Assembly (NCBI RefSeq): GCF_030019515.1
Contig: NZ_JASEEQ010000011.1
Span: 99,513 to 163,512, forward strand
DNA length: 64,000 bases
Direction: 5' to 3'
Source: Nocardioides sp.
GTDB taxonomy: Bacteria; Actinomycetota; Actinomycetes; Propionibacteriales; Nocardioidaceae
The translations under genes were made by a program, and so were the position numbers. How positions within the stretch are numbered: position 1 is the first letter of the stretch; each line of letters starts with the position of its first letter. This document shows positions 24,606 to 32,602 of the stretch, piece after piece. The notes beneath the pieces are model-generated. The model ran no database searches. It saw only the letters and a program-made list of their open reading frames with translations, and was not told the origin of the DNA.

Positions 24606-26026
24606 CCACCCCGGACACCGTCGTGAACGTCGGCGCCGACCTGCTCGCCGACGCCGTCGCCGACCAGGCCGTGCCCGTCACCCGCGTCGACTGGCGCCCT
24701 CCGATGGAGGGCACCGCCGCCGACCTGGCTGTCGTCGCCGCCGACCCGCGCCGGCACGCGGCCAACGAGCGGGCCCTGGCCGCGATGCTGGGGGTCACCG
24801 CCACGCTGGTCGACGTACTGCCCGCCTCGGAGGCCCTCGGCCTGGAGCCCGGGCAGTTCCTGCACGCCGGCCCGCCGATCGGCTGGGACCGGGCCCCGGG
24901 CCCGCTGCGCGGCGCCCTGATGGGCGGCGCCGCGCTCGAGGGTCTGGTCGCCGACCCCGAGGACGCCGCCGCCCTGTTCGAGTCCGGGACCGGCGTCTCG
25001 CTAGAGCCGTGCCACCACCGCTCCGCGGTCGGCCCGATGGCGGGCGTGGTGACGCCGAGCATGTGGCTGTTCGTGCTCGAGGACCCCGCCACCGGCCGGC
25101 GCAGCTACTGCTCGCTCAACGAGGGTCTCGGCAAGGTGCTGCGGTACGGCGCCTACTCGCCCGAGGTGATCACCCGGCTGCGCTGGATGGGCGACGTGCT
25201 CGGCCCGCTCCTGCAGCGCGCGGTCCGCACCGTGCGCGACTCGGACGCCGGACCGGTCGACGTGACCGGCATCCTCACCCAGATGCTGCAGATGGGCGAC
25301 GAGGCCCACAACCGCAACCGGGCCGGCACCCTGATGCTGCTGCGCGACCTCTCCCCCGCGATGGTCGGCGCCATCGGGTCGAGCGGCGTGCCCGTGGCCG
25401 ACGTCGCCGAGGCGCTGCGCTTCATCGGCGCCAACGACCACTTCTTCCTCAACCTCGCGATGCCGGCGTGCAAGCTGGCGCTGGACGCGGCCCGCGGCAT
25501 CGACGGCTCCACCATGGTCGTGGCGATGGCCCGCAACGGCACCGACTTCGGCATCCAGGTCGCGGGCACCGGCGACGAGTGGTTCACCGGCCCCGCGCAG
25601 CTGGCCGACGGCCTCTTCCTCGGCGACTACGGCCCCGAGGACGCGAACCCCGACATCGGCGACTCGGCGATCACCGAGACCGCGGGCATCGGCGGGTTCG
25701 CGATGGCCACCGCGCCCGCGATCGTGCGGTTCGTCGGCGGCTCGGTCCCGGACGCGCTCGCGACCACCCGGCGGATGCACGAGATCACCCTGGGCGAGAA
25801 CCCGCGGTGGTCCGTGCCGGTGCTGGAGTTCCAGGGCACGCCGACCGGGATCGACGTCACGATGGTCTGCCGCACCGGGATCCTGCCGCAGATCAACACC
25901 GGCATGGCCGGCCGGCTCGCCGGCGTCGGCCAGGTCGGCGCCGGCCTGGTGAACCCGCCCGCCGAGATCTTCCCGAAGGCACTGGCCCGGCTGGCCGAGC
26001 TCGTCCCCGGACGTCATACGTCCTGA
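24602..26026 (+). CDS. DUF1116 domain protein (AllG/YlbE-like)
   Basis: A 474-aa DUF1116 protein. Its N-terminal part (VTRVDWRPPMEGTAADLAVV) is typical, and the central region has MAGVVTPSMW, NEGLGKVLRYGAY and LQMGDEAHNRNRAGT, a conserved block with likely catalytic histidine and arginine. Further on, MARNGTDFGIQ and PAEIFPKAL match the family C-terminal half. It is the third coupled gene of the putative carbamoyltransferase operon. No allantoinase, allantoate hydrolase or ureidoglycolate dehydrogenase lies in the window. Confidence 0.88.
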   Translation: MTTPDTVVNVGADLLADAVADQAVPVTRVDWRPPMEGTAADLAVVAADPRRHAANERALAAMLGVTATLVDVLPASEALGLEPGQFLHAGPPIGWDRAPGPLRGALMGGAALEGLVADPEDAAALFESGTGVSLEPCHHRSAVGPMAGVVTPSMWLFVLEDPATGRRSYCSLNEGLGKVLRYGAYSPEVITRLRWMGDVLGPLLQRAVRTVRDSDAGPVDVTGILTQMLQMGDEAHNRNRAGTLMLLRDLSPAMVGAIGSSGVPVADVAEALRFIGANDHFFLNLAMPACKLALDAARGIDGSTMVVAMARNGTDFGIQVAGTGDEWFTGPAQLADGLFLGDYGPEDANPDIGDSAITETAGIGGFAMATAPAIVRFVGGSVPDALATTRRMHEITLGENPRWSVPVLEFQGTPTGIDVTMVCRTGILPQINTGMAGRLAGVGQVGAGLVNPPAEIFPKALARLAELVPGRHTS

Positions 26027-26055
26027 GGAGGGGGACACACTGTCCGTATGACGTC
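26010..26055. terminator. inverted repeat between convergent DUF1116 and ABC permease genes
   Basis: GACGTCATACG (26010-26020) and CGTATGACGTC (26045-26055) are perfect 11-bp arms separated by 24 nt. The left arm overlaps the last codons of the DUF1116 gene, and the element lies between convergent genes. It is a likely bidirectional terminator; the GC content is low for this genome. Confidence 0.7.
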
Positions 26056-26067
26056 GCGGGTGGACCG

Positions 26068-26877
26068 CTAACGGCTCGTGGCGCGCTGGTACTGACGGAT
26101 CGAGACCGGCACGAACACGGCCAGGATGAGCACCACCCAGACCAGCGTGTAGAGGACCGGGTGCTGCATCGACCACACGTCCGGCACCGGGGCCGAGGGG
26201 TCGGTGTTGCCGAACAGCTCGCGCGCGGCCTGGCAGACCGCGGAGACCGGGTTCCAGTTGGCGAAGCTCGCCAGCGGGCCGGGCAGGTTGCTGATCGAGA
26301 CGAACGTGTTGGCGATGAACGTGACCGGGAAGATCACGATGAACGACGCGTTGTTGACCACCTCGGGCGTGCGCACCAGCAGCGCCACGGTCGCCATGAT
26401 CCAGGAGATCGCGAACGCGAACACCAGCAGCACGACGAAGCCGGCGAGCGCCTCCAGCACCGAGGAGCGGATCCGCCAGCCCACCACGAGCCCGGTCAGG
26501 GCCATCACCACCAGGCTGACGATGTTGATGCCGATGTCGGCGACGGTGCGGCCGAGCACCACCGAGGACGAGGACATCGGCAGCGACCGGAACCGGTCGA
26601 TGATCCCCTTCTGGAGATCCTCCGCGAGGCTGTAGCCGGTGAACGTCGCACCGAACACGACCGTCTGCGCGAAGATGCCGGGGACCAGGAACTCCTTGTA
26701 GTCGACGCCGGTGTCCTGGGTGCCGATCGCGTTGCCGAACACGTAGGCGAACAGCAGCACGAACATGATCGGCGACAGCGTCGTGAAGACGAGTACGTCG
26801 GGCACCCGCAGGATCTTGCGCAGGTTGCGGCGGGTGATCACCCAGGCGTCGGAGGCGCCCTCGACCAGGACGGACAT
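26068..26877 (-). CDS. ABC-2 type transporter permease (DrrB-like)
   Basis: A 269-aa membrane subunit with six predicted transmembrane helices, starting after a cytoplasmic RRNLRKILRVPDVLVF segment. The ABC2 signature region LVPGIFAQTVVFGATFTGYSLAEDLQKGIIDRFRSLPMS near residues 65-103 resembles DrrB of daunorubicin exporters. The start overlaps the ATPase stop (TGATG). It probably exports a drug or lipid-like compound with the adjacent ATPase; the substrate is unknown. Confidence 0.9.
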   Translation of the reverse strand: MSVLVEGASDAWVITRRNLRKILRVPDVLVFTTLSPIMFVLLFAYVFGNAIGTQDTGVDYKEFLVPGIFAQTVVFGATFTGYSLAEDLQKGIIDRFRSLPMSSSSVVLGRTVADIGINIVSLVVMALTGLVVGWRIRSSVLEALAGFVVLLVFAFAISWIMATVALLVRTPEVVNNASFIVIFPVTFIANTFVSISNLPGPLASFANWNPVSAVCQAARELFGNTDPSAPVPDVWSMQHPVLYTLVWVVLILAVFVPVSIRQYQRATSR

Positions 26878-27851
26878 CACGCGGCTCCGTCCTCGTCGAC
26901 GACCTCGGGCTCCTCCGCGGCGTGACCGGTCAGCGCCAGGAACACGTCGTCGAGCGTCGGCCGGCGCAGCCCGGCCTCCGCGACGAGGATGCCGGCCCGG
27001 TCCAGCCGGTCGAGCAGCGCCCGCAGGTCGCCGGTGCCGCCGTCGACCGGGACGGTCAGCCGCCGGTCCCGCTCGTCGACCACCGGCTCCCCGATGCCCA
27101 GGCCCGCGGCGGCGCGCACCGCCGCCGTCAGGTCGCCGCCCACCGGGAGCCGCACCTCGACCTGCTCGCCCCCGACCTGGGACTTCAGCTCGTCGGCGGT
27201 GCCGAGCGCGATGACCGTGCCGCGGTCGATCACGGCGATCCGGTCGGCGAGCCGGTCGGCCTCCTCGAGGTACTGGGTGGTGAGCAGCAGCGTGGTCCCG
27301 CCGCGGACCAGCTCCTCGATCACGTCCCACATGCCGACCCGGCCGCGCGGGTCGAGCCCGGTCGTGGGCTCGTCGAGGAAGATCACCGGCGGCCTCGCGA
27401 CCAGCGCGCCCGCCAGGTCGAGGCGCCGGCGCATGCCGCCGGACCAGCCCTTGACGACCCGCTCGGCGGCGTGGGCGAGGTCGAACTGGTCGAGCAGCTC
27501 GCGGGCCCGGGCCCGGCTCGCCGCGGCGCCGAGGTGGTAGAGCCGGCCGACCATGTCGAGGTTCTCGAAGCCGGTCAGGTGCTCGTCGACGGCGGCGTAC
27601 TGCCCCGAGACCCCGATCCGCCGGCGCAGCTCCCGGGGGTGCCGCAGCACGTCGACGCCGGCGACCTCCGCGTGGCCCGCGTCGGGCCGCAGCAGCGTGG
27701 TGAGCACCCGCACCGCGGTGGTCTTGCCGGCGCCGTTGGGCCCGAGCAGCCCCAGGACCGTGCCCTCCGCCACCTCGAGGTCGAGCCCGTCGAGCGCGGT
27801 GACCGCGCCGTACTTCTTGACCAGGCCGGTGGCTCGGATCGCGGTGGGCAT
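26877..27851 (-). CDS. ABC transporter ATP-binding protein (DrrA-like)
   Basis: A 324-aa ATPase. Walker A is GPNGAGKTT (about residues 38-46), signature WSGGMRRRLDLA near residue 140, Walker B VIFLDEPTTGLDP near residue 160, and a switch region TTQYLEEADRLADRI with the H-loop histidine replaced by glutamine, a DrrA feature. A C-terminal DrrA-type extension with RRPTLDDVFLALTG closes the protein. It pairs with the overlapping permease gene downstream. Confidence 0.93.
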   Translation of the reverse strand: MPTAIRATGLVKKYGAVTALDGLDLEVAEGTVLGLLGPNGAGKTTAVRVLTTLLRPDAGHAEVAGVDVLRHPRELRRRIGVSGQYAAVDEHLTGFENLDMVGRLYHLGAAASRARARELLDQFDLAHAAERVVKGWSGGMRRRLDLAGALVARPPVIFLDEPTTGLDPRGRVGMWDVIEELVRGGTTLLLTTQYLEEADRLADRIAVIDRGTVIALGTADELKSQVGGEQVEVRLPVGGDLTAAVRAAAGLGIGEPVVDERDRRLTVPVDGGTGDLRALLDRLDRAGILVAEAGLRRPTLDDVFLALTGHAAEEPEVVDEDGAA

Positions 27852-28032
27852 GGCACCACTGTGCCGGGGGCCGCCGACAGCGGCCACCGACTTTGCGCTC
27901 TCGTGCTGGATCCGTGTCGCTCGTGCCGGGCCGGCGGTGCGCGAGCAACCGTTCCGAGGCCCAGCTCGGTTGCCAGGACACCGCGCTGCACCCGCGGAAG
28001 CGCCAGGAGAGGCGCCACTTGGGGCTGCGGGT

Positions 28033-28374
28033 TCAGGCTCGGGGTTGGGGCTCGGCCTCGAGTCGGGGCCGCCAGAACGCCCGGGCCAGGTCGATCCTGC
28101 CGGAGGGGCGCAGCGGGGTGCCCTCCTCCAGGTAGGCCTGGGGCGCCTCGCCGTCGTGGCAGGTCGGCGGCGACCCGTCCGCGTGGACGACCCGCCACCA
28201 CGCGACCGCACCGCCCTGCGAGGACATCACCGAGCCGACCTGGCGCGGCCCGCCGCCGCCGAGCAGCTCGCCCACGACCTCCGCGATCGCGCCGTACGTC
28301 GTCACCCGCCCCCGGGGCACCGACTCCACGCACTGCAGCACCCGCTCGGCGTACTCCTCCGGATCGATGCTCAC
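28033..28374 (-). CDS. alkyltransferase-like protein (MGMT family, ATL)
   Basis: A 113-aa protein of the methylated-DNA-protein-cysteine methyltransferase family lacking the acceptor cysteine. The helix-turn-helix segment GRVTTYGAIAEVVG is near residue 20, and the usual PCHRV active-site motif reads AWWRVV. ATL proteins bind alkylguanine lesions and hand them to nucleotide excision repair. The GTG start at 28374 overlaps the stop of the preceding membrane protein gene (GTGA), so it is the last gene of the MoxR-DUF58 operon. Confidence 0.87.
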   Translation of the reverse strand: MSIDPEEYAERVLQCVESVPRGRVTTYGAIAEVVGELLGGGGPRQVGSVMSSQGGAVAWWRVVHADGSPPTCHDGEAPQAYLEEGTPLRPSGRIDLARAFWRPRLEAEPQPRA

Positions 28375-28910
28375 CGCTCCTCCTCCCGGGTTCCCAGCGC
28401 GGCGGTCGCGACGACGGTGGCCAAGCATGCCGCAGCGACGCCGAGCACCCAGACGCCGGGCTGCTCCGGCTGGTCGCCCAGCAGCCGGGTCACCGCCCAC
28501 GCGACCGGCGCGGTCAGCAGCACCAGCAGCCCACGGCCGGCCCACAACCGCACGGTGGCGACGTCGACCGGCATCGTCGCGGGGCCGTACGACGCGACCG
28601 CGCCGGCGACGTGCGCCACGACCAGCCCGGCGGCGGCGACCAGCACCCACGCCGAGGAGGCGTCGCCCAGGGCGGCCGCCCACCAGCCGAGCACGACCAG
28701 GAACGGCGCCACCCCGAACGGGGAGTCCGGCACCCACGCCGAGGCGCCGGCGAGCGCAGCGACCACGCCGACCAGCCACCAGGGCGGCGCGTGGCCGGCC
28801 GGCCCGGCGGCGAGGACGGCCACGACCGGACCGACCAGGACCAGCACCCGGAGCGCGATCTGGGAGCGGGCCCAGTCGTCCGGCTCGCCGTACCCCTGCA
28901 GCGGGCTCAC
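28371..28910 (-). CDS. hypothetical membrane protein of the MoxR-DUF58 operon
   Basis: A 179-aa protein with about five hydrophobic segments and short loops (VLVLVGPVVAVLAAG, WWLVGVVAALAGA, FLVVLGWWAAAL, WVLVAAAGLVVAHVAG, VWVLGVAAACLATVVA). I do not recognise a named family. Its GTG start overlaps the DUF58 stop and its own stop overlaps the ATL start. It occupies the position where a transglutaminase-type TgpA protein often follows MoxR-DUF58, but no transglutaminase domain is present. Confidence 0.75.
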   Translation of the reverse strand: MSPLQGYGEPDDWARSQIALRVLVLVGPVVAVLAAGPAGHAPPWWLVGVVAALAGASAWVPDSPFGVAPFLVVLGWWAAALGDASSAWVLVAAAGLVVAHVAGAVASYGPATMPVDVATVRLWAGRGLLVLLTAPVAWAVTRLLGDQPEQPGVWVLGVAAACLATVVATAALGTREEER

Positions 28911-30229
28911 CGGCCCACCACCCGGGGGAGCCGGGCGCGGCGGGCGAGGCGGCGCAGCACGTCGTCGATCGTGCCCGGCCCGCGCCAGGCGACGACCGGG
29001 CAGCCGAGGGCGGCGAGCCGGTCGAGCACCACCGAGCGCTCCACCATCCGCATCCGCCAGGCCAGCGCGGCGAGGGTGGCGTCGGCGTCCTCGGGGACGT
29101 CGGGTCGCGGGTCGGGCGGGAGCGTGTCGACGACCAGGACGGCCACGCCGCGCCGGGTGAGGGTCGCGGCGACGGTGGCGACCGGCTCGGCGAGCATCGG
29201 GGACAGCACCACGACGACGGCGCCGCCGGTGACGCCGAGCTGGAGGACGCCGGAGTCGGGCTCGGCGGCGGCACCGATCCGCACCGTCGCCAGCCGGTCC
29301 TGGATCCGGCGCAGGTGCCGCGGCCCGGCGCCGTACCCGACCTGCTCGTGGCCGCGCCCGACCACGCGCAGCGCGACCCGGTCCCCCCGGCGCACGTGGT
29401 GCTCGGCGATCGCGGCCGCCGCACGGACGCCGAGGTCCAGGCTGCTGGCCGCGCCGTCGACGCCGTCGGAGGCGCCGTGGTCGGCGAGGGCGTCGAGCAC
29501 CAGCAGCACGCCGGTGTCCTCCTCGGCGCGGGTGGTGACGACGTGCAGGTCGCCGGTGCGCAGGGAGACCCGCCAGTTGACCCGCCGGAGCCGGTCGCCG
29601 GGCTGGAACGGCCGGATCCCGGCGAGCTCGGTGCCGTTGCCGGTGCGCCGCGAGCGGTGCGCCCCGACCAGGCCCAGCGGCTGCGGGGCCTCGGCGCGCG
29701 AGTCGTACGGCGCGGTCGTCGGCAGCACCCGCGTCCACTGGCCGCCGATCCCCACCGGGCCGAACCGGTAGCCCGCCCACGGCGTGTAGAGCGCGACCTT
29801 CTCCTCCCCCAGCATCCGCCGGCCCCAGCGGCGCGGGCTGATCTCGACCTCGGGGACGCCTCCGTCGACGAGCAGCCGGCCGACCCGGCCGCCGCTGGGG
29901 CGCATCACGACGTACGGCGGCTGCCCGGTGACCCGCACGAGGTACTCGGCGTCCTCGGCGTCGGACAGGCTCAGCCGCGAGGTGGTGCCGACGCCCTCGC
30001 GCAGCGTGAGGTGGTCGAGCCGGGAGTCGAGGACCGGATCGTGGGTCGGCCGGTGCACCACCCCCAGCGCCGCCAGCGTCACGAACGGCGCCGCGAGCAC
30101 CACGACCGCGGGCTCGCCGGCCAGCAGCGCCCCGACCACGCCGAGCGCGCCCACGACGAGGGCCCGGCCGAGCGCGGTGGTCGGCCGCCAGGCGGCGGGT
30201 CCGCCCGGGGCGGGCCGCACCGGGCTCAT
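28907..30229 (-). CDS. DUF58 domain-containing protein
   Basis: A 440-aa protein. Two N-terminal transmembrane segments (ALVVGALGVVGALLAG, AVVVLAAPFVTLAALG) are followed by a beta-rich region and a DUF58 core with GNGTELAGIRPFQPGDRLRRVNWRVSLRTGDLHV (starting near residue 198), the family hallmark. The C-terminal half is von Willebrand A-like with LLVLDALAD. DUF58 proteins work with MoxR ATPases in assembly or maturation of protein complexes. Coupled to moxR by an ATGA overlap. Confidence 0.9.
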   Translation of the reverse strand: MSPVRPAPGGPAAWRPTTALGRALVVGALGVVGALLAGEPAVVVLAAPFVTLAALGVVHRPTHDPVLDSRLDHLTLREGVGTTSRLSLSDAEDAEYLVRVTGQPPYVVMRPSGGRVGRLLVDGGVPEVEISPRRWGRRMLGEEKVALYTPWAGYRFGPVGIGGQWTRVLPTTAPYDSRAEAPQPLGLVGAHRSRRTGNGTELAGIRPFQPGDRLRRVNWRVSLRTGDLHVVTTRAEEDTGVLLVLDALADHGASDGVDGAASSLDLGVRAAAAIAEHHVRRGDRVALRVVGRGHEQVGYGAGPRHLRRIQDRLATVRIGAAAEPDSGVLQLGVTGGAVVVVLSPMLAEPVATVAATLTRRGVAVLVVDTLPPDPRPDVPEDADATLAALAWRMRMVERSVVLDRLAALGCPVVAWRGPGTIDDVLRRLARRARLPRVVGR

Positions 30230-31257
30230 CGGCGCCCGTCGAGGGTGGTCGGGGTCGGCACCTGCCCGAGGACCGCGTCGACCACCCGGCGGCCGCTGGC
30301 GTCCGACATCCACAGCTCCGGCTTGACCGTGATCCGGTGGGCGAGCACCGGGCGGGCGATCGCCTTGACGTCCTCGGGCACGACGTAGTCGCGGCCGCGC
30401 AGCAGCGCGAACGCGCGGGCCACCAGGACCAGCCCGAGCGAGCCGCGCGGCGACGCGCCGGTGAGCACGTCGGGGTGGTGCCGGGTGGCGACCGCCAGGT
30501 CCACGCAGTACCGCCCGACGCTCTCGTCGACCACGACCGTCTCGACGGCCGCCTGCATGGCCAGCAGCCCGGGGCCGTCGGTGACCCGGTCGAGCTCGAC
30601 CTCCTCCTGCCGGCGGGCCATCCGCCGGGCCAGCACGTCGTACTCCTCGTGCGGGCTGGGGTAGCCGAAGGAGACGCGCAGCAGGAACCGGTCGAGCTGG
30701 GCCTCGGGCAGCGGGAACGTGCCTTCGTACTCGATCGGGTTCGCGGTGGCCAGCACGTGGAACGGCGCGGGCAGCGGGAACGTCTCGCCCTCGACGGTGA
30801 TCTGCCGCTCCTGCATCGCCTCGAGCAGCGCGGCCTGGGTCTTCGGCGGCGTCCGGTTGATCTCGTCGGCCAGCAGCAGGCCGGTGAACAGCGGCCCGCG
30901 GCGGAACTGGAACTCCGCGCGGCGCTGGTCGTAGATGAACGACCCGGTCAGGTCGGCGGGCAGCAGGTCCGGGGTGAACTGGGCGCGCGCGAAGTCGATG
31001 CCCAGCGCCCGAGCCAGGGAGCGGGCGGCGAGGGTCTTGCCGAGGCCGGGGTAGTCCTCGAGCAGCACGTGGCCCTTGGCGAGCACGGCGGCCAGCACCT
31101 GCAGGAGCGGCTCCCGCTTGCCGACGACGGCCTTCTCGACCTCGTCGAGCACCCGGCCCGCCAGTTCGGCGGCCGCGGGGACGGACAGGTGCTCGGGCAC
31201 GGGGTCGGGCACGGGCACGGGCACGGATTCGGACACGGGGTCCTCGGGCATGTTCAC
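30226..31257 (-). CDS. MoxR family AAA+ ATPase
   Basis: A 343-aa AAA+ chaperone-like ATPase. Walker A DYPGLGKTLAA is near residue 68, Walker B LLLADEINRTPPKTQAALLEAMQE near residue 128, sensor 1 LATANPIEYEGTFPLPEAQLDRF near residue 165, and the lid domain ASPRGSLGLV near residue 275. The N-terminal tail is a short VPVPVPDPVPE repeat. GTG at 31257 overlaps the upstream gene stop, and is preferred over the ATG two codons later. It remodels partner complexes with DUF58 and DUF4129 proteins. Confidence 0.93.
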   Translation of the reverse strand: MNMPEDPVSESVPVPVPDPVPEHLSVPAAAELAGRVLDEVEKAVVGKREPLLQVLAAVLAKGHVLLEDYPGLGKTLAARSLARALGIDFARAQFTPDLLPADLTGSFIYDQRRAEFQFRRGPLFTGLLLADEINRTPPKTQAALLEAMQERQITVEGETFPLPAPFHVLATANPIEYEGTFPLPEAQLDRFLLRVSFGYPSPHEEYDVLARRMARRQEEVELDRVTDGPGLLAMQAAVETVVVDESVGRYCVDLAVATRHHPDVLTGASPRGSLGLVLVARAFALLRGRDYVVPEDVKAIARPVLAHRITVKPELWMSDASGRRVVDAVLGQVPTPTTLDGRR

Positions 31258-31721
31258 AGCTCCTCGATCTGGGTCAGGCAGCGGTCGATCTCGGCCGGGG
31301 TCAGCCGGCGGGCCGGCCCGTCCCACAGCCACGCCGGCTGGGTCTCGGGTGGGGTCTCGGGCTGGGTCCCGGGCTCGATCCCGGGCCGCTGGAGCGCCCG
31401 GGTGGCCAGCAGGGTGAGCCGGTCGCGCAGCGCGGGGTCGGGGGTGCGGGCCGCCAGGTGCGCCTCGAGCAGCCCGAGGTACTGGCGCAGTCGTGGGTCG
31501 CCGCGCTCGCGCAGCGAGGGTCGCTCCACCTCGATGTCCCAGGACGCGCCGCCGTCGGCCAGCGCGTCGCGGAGCAGGCCGAGGACCGCCACCGAGCCGG
31601 CGACCAGCAGAGCCAGCCGCACCGGGTCCGGGTCCGCCTGCGCGAGCTCGAGGCCGACCTCCAGCGCGGCGTACGCCACCGCACCCCCGACCAGCCGGCG
31701 CCACCAGCGCCGCGCGATCAC
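31254..31721 (-). CDS. hypothetical membrane-anchored protein upstream of MoxR
   Basis: A 155-aa protein with one or two N-terminal hydrophobic segments (LVGGAVAYAALEVGLELA, LALLVAGSVAVLGLL), then a soluble region beginning WDIEVERPSLRERGDPRLRQYL and a short GTQPETPPETQP linker. I do not recognise the family; similar small proteins sit between DUF4129 and MoxR genes in actinobacteria. GTGA overlaps on both sides tie it to the operon. Confidence 0.75.
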   Translation of the reverse strand: MIARRWWRRLVGGAVAYAALEVGLELAQADPDPVRLALLVAGSVAVLGLLRDALADGGASWDIEVERPSLRERGDPRLRQYLGLLEAHLAARTPDPALRDRLTLLATRALQRPGIEPGTQPETPPETQPAWLWDGPARRLTPAEIDRCLTQIEEL

Positions 31722-32470
31722 CCGGGCACCCCGGTTCCGGTGTCGGCGCCCGCGGTCAGGCCGATGGTGCGGTGGATGGTGTCGAGCGCGTCGAGCGCGT
31801 CCTGCCGGTGGGCCTCGGTGAGCTCGTGCTCGGAGAACCGCGCCTCGCGGTAGAGCTCGCCGAGCCGGGTCACCGCCGGCTGGTGGGCGTCGACCAGGTC
31901 GAGCACCCGCATCGTGTACTCCGAGGAGGTCTCCCAGGCGCCGCGCGCGAGCCCGGCGGCCGCCGCCTGGGTCTCGAACCGGTGCCAGCACTCGACGACC
32001 GCGTTGCGAGGGGTGCCGCCCTCCGCGAGCAGGCGGCGCTGGGTCGAGGCGTCCGCGAGCATCTCCCGCGCCACCGCTGCCGGCGGCTCCAGGACGGGGA
32101 ACTCGAGGTGCTCCGTCGTACGCCGTCGCCGGGCACGGCGACGCCGTGCCGACCGGACCGCGGGCACCACGCCGTAGCGGGCCGCGAGCAGGACCAGGCC
32201 GCCGACGACCGCGAGGTCGACCAGCAGCGCGAACGCCCGCACCCACGGCGGCGCGCCGCGGGGCTCGGCCGGCGTGTCGACGGTGGTGCCCTGGCCGGCC
32301 GAGGCGGAGGCGGACTGGGTGAGCGTGGGCGTGCCGGCCGGCGACGGACCCTCCCCGCGCAGGACGCCGCTGGGGCCGATCGAGGCGGCCCAGGCCGCCA
32401 GGACCACGACCAGCAGGGCGGTCACGACGACCGACGCCACCGCCAGCCTGCTTGCCTGCCGCGCGGTCAT
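31718..32470 (-). CDS. DUF4129 domain-containing protein
   Basis: A 250-aa membrane protein. Two transmembrane helices (VASVVVTALLVVVLAAWAA and ALLVDLAVVGGLVLLAARYG) flank an extracytoplasmic Ser/Thr/Pro linker. The C-terminal cytoplasmic DUF4129 helical domain includes WHRFETQAAAAG, SSEYTMRVLD and the hallmark YREARFSEHELTEAHRQ. Such domains usually accompany transglutaminase-like proteins in MoxR systems. ATG at 32470 begins the operon; a TTG 9 bp upstream is a less likely start. Confidence 0.85.
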   Translation of the reverse strand: MTARQASRLAVASVVVTALLVVVLAAWAASIGPSGVLRGEGPSPAGTPTLTQSASASAGQGTTVDTPAEPRGAPPWVRAFALLVDLAVVGGLVLLAARYGVVPAVRSARRRRARRRRTTEHLEFPVLEPPAAVAREMLADASTQRRLLAEGGTPRNAVVECWHRFETQAAAAGLARGAWETSSEYTMRVLDLVDAHQPAVTRLGELYREARFSEHELTEAHRQDALDALDTIHRTIGLTAGADTGTGVPG

Positions 32471-32490
32471 GGCTCGCAAACTACCCGACC

Positions 32491-32530
32491 ACGACGACGG
32501 CCCCGCCCGGGTGGGCGGGGCCGTCGTCGT
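32491..32530. terminator. 18-bp-stem hairpin between protease gene and DUF4129 gene
   Basis: ACGACGACGGCCCCGCCC (32491-32508) pairs perfectly with GGGCGGGGCCGTCGTCGT (32513-32530) around the loop GGGT. It lies after the serine protease stop and only 21 bp before the DUF4129 ATG, so the DUF4129 operon promoter must either lie beyond this hairpin or the hairpin is in its leader. Confidence 0.8.
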
Positions 32531-32602
32531 CGAACCACCGGAGGCAAGTGGCGGGCCTCCGGGACGCTCCCTCAGGTTGCTGCTGAACCGGTGCTCAGCA
32601 CG

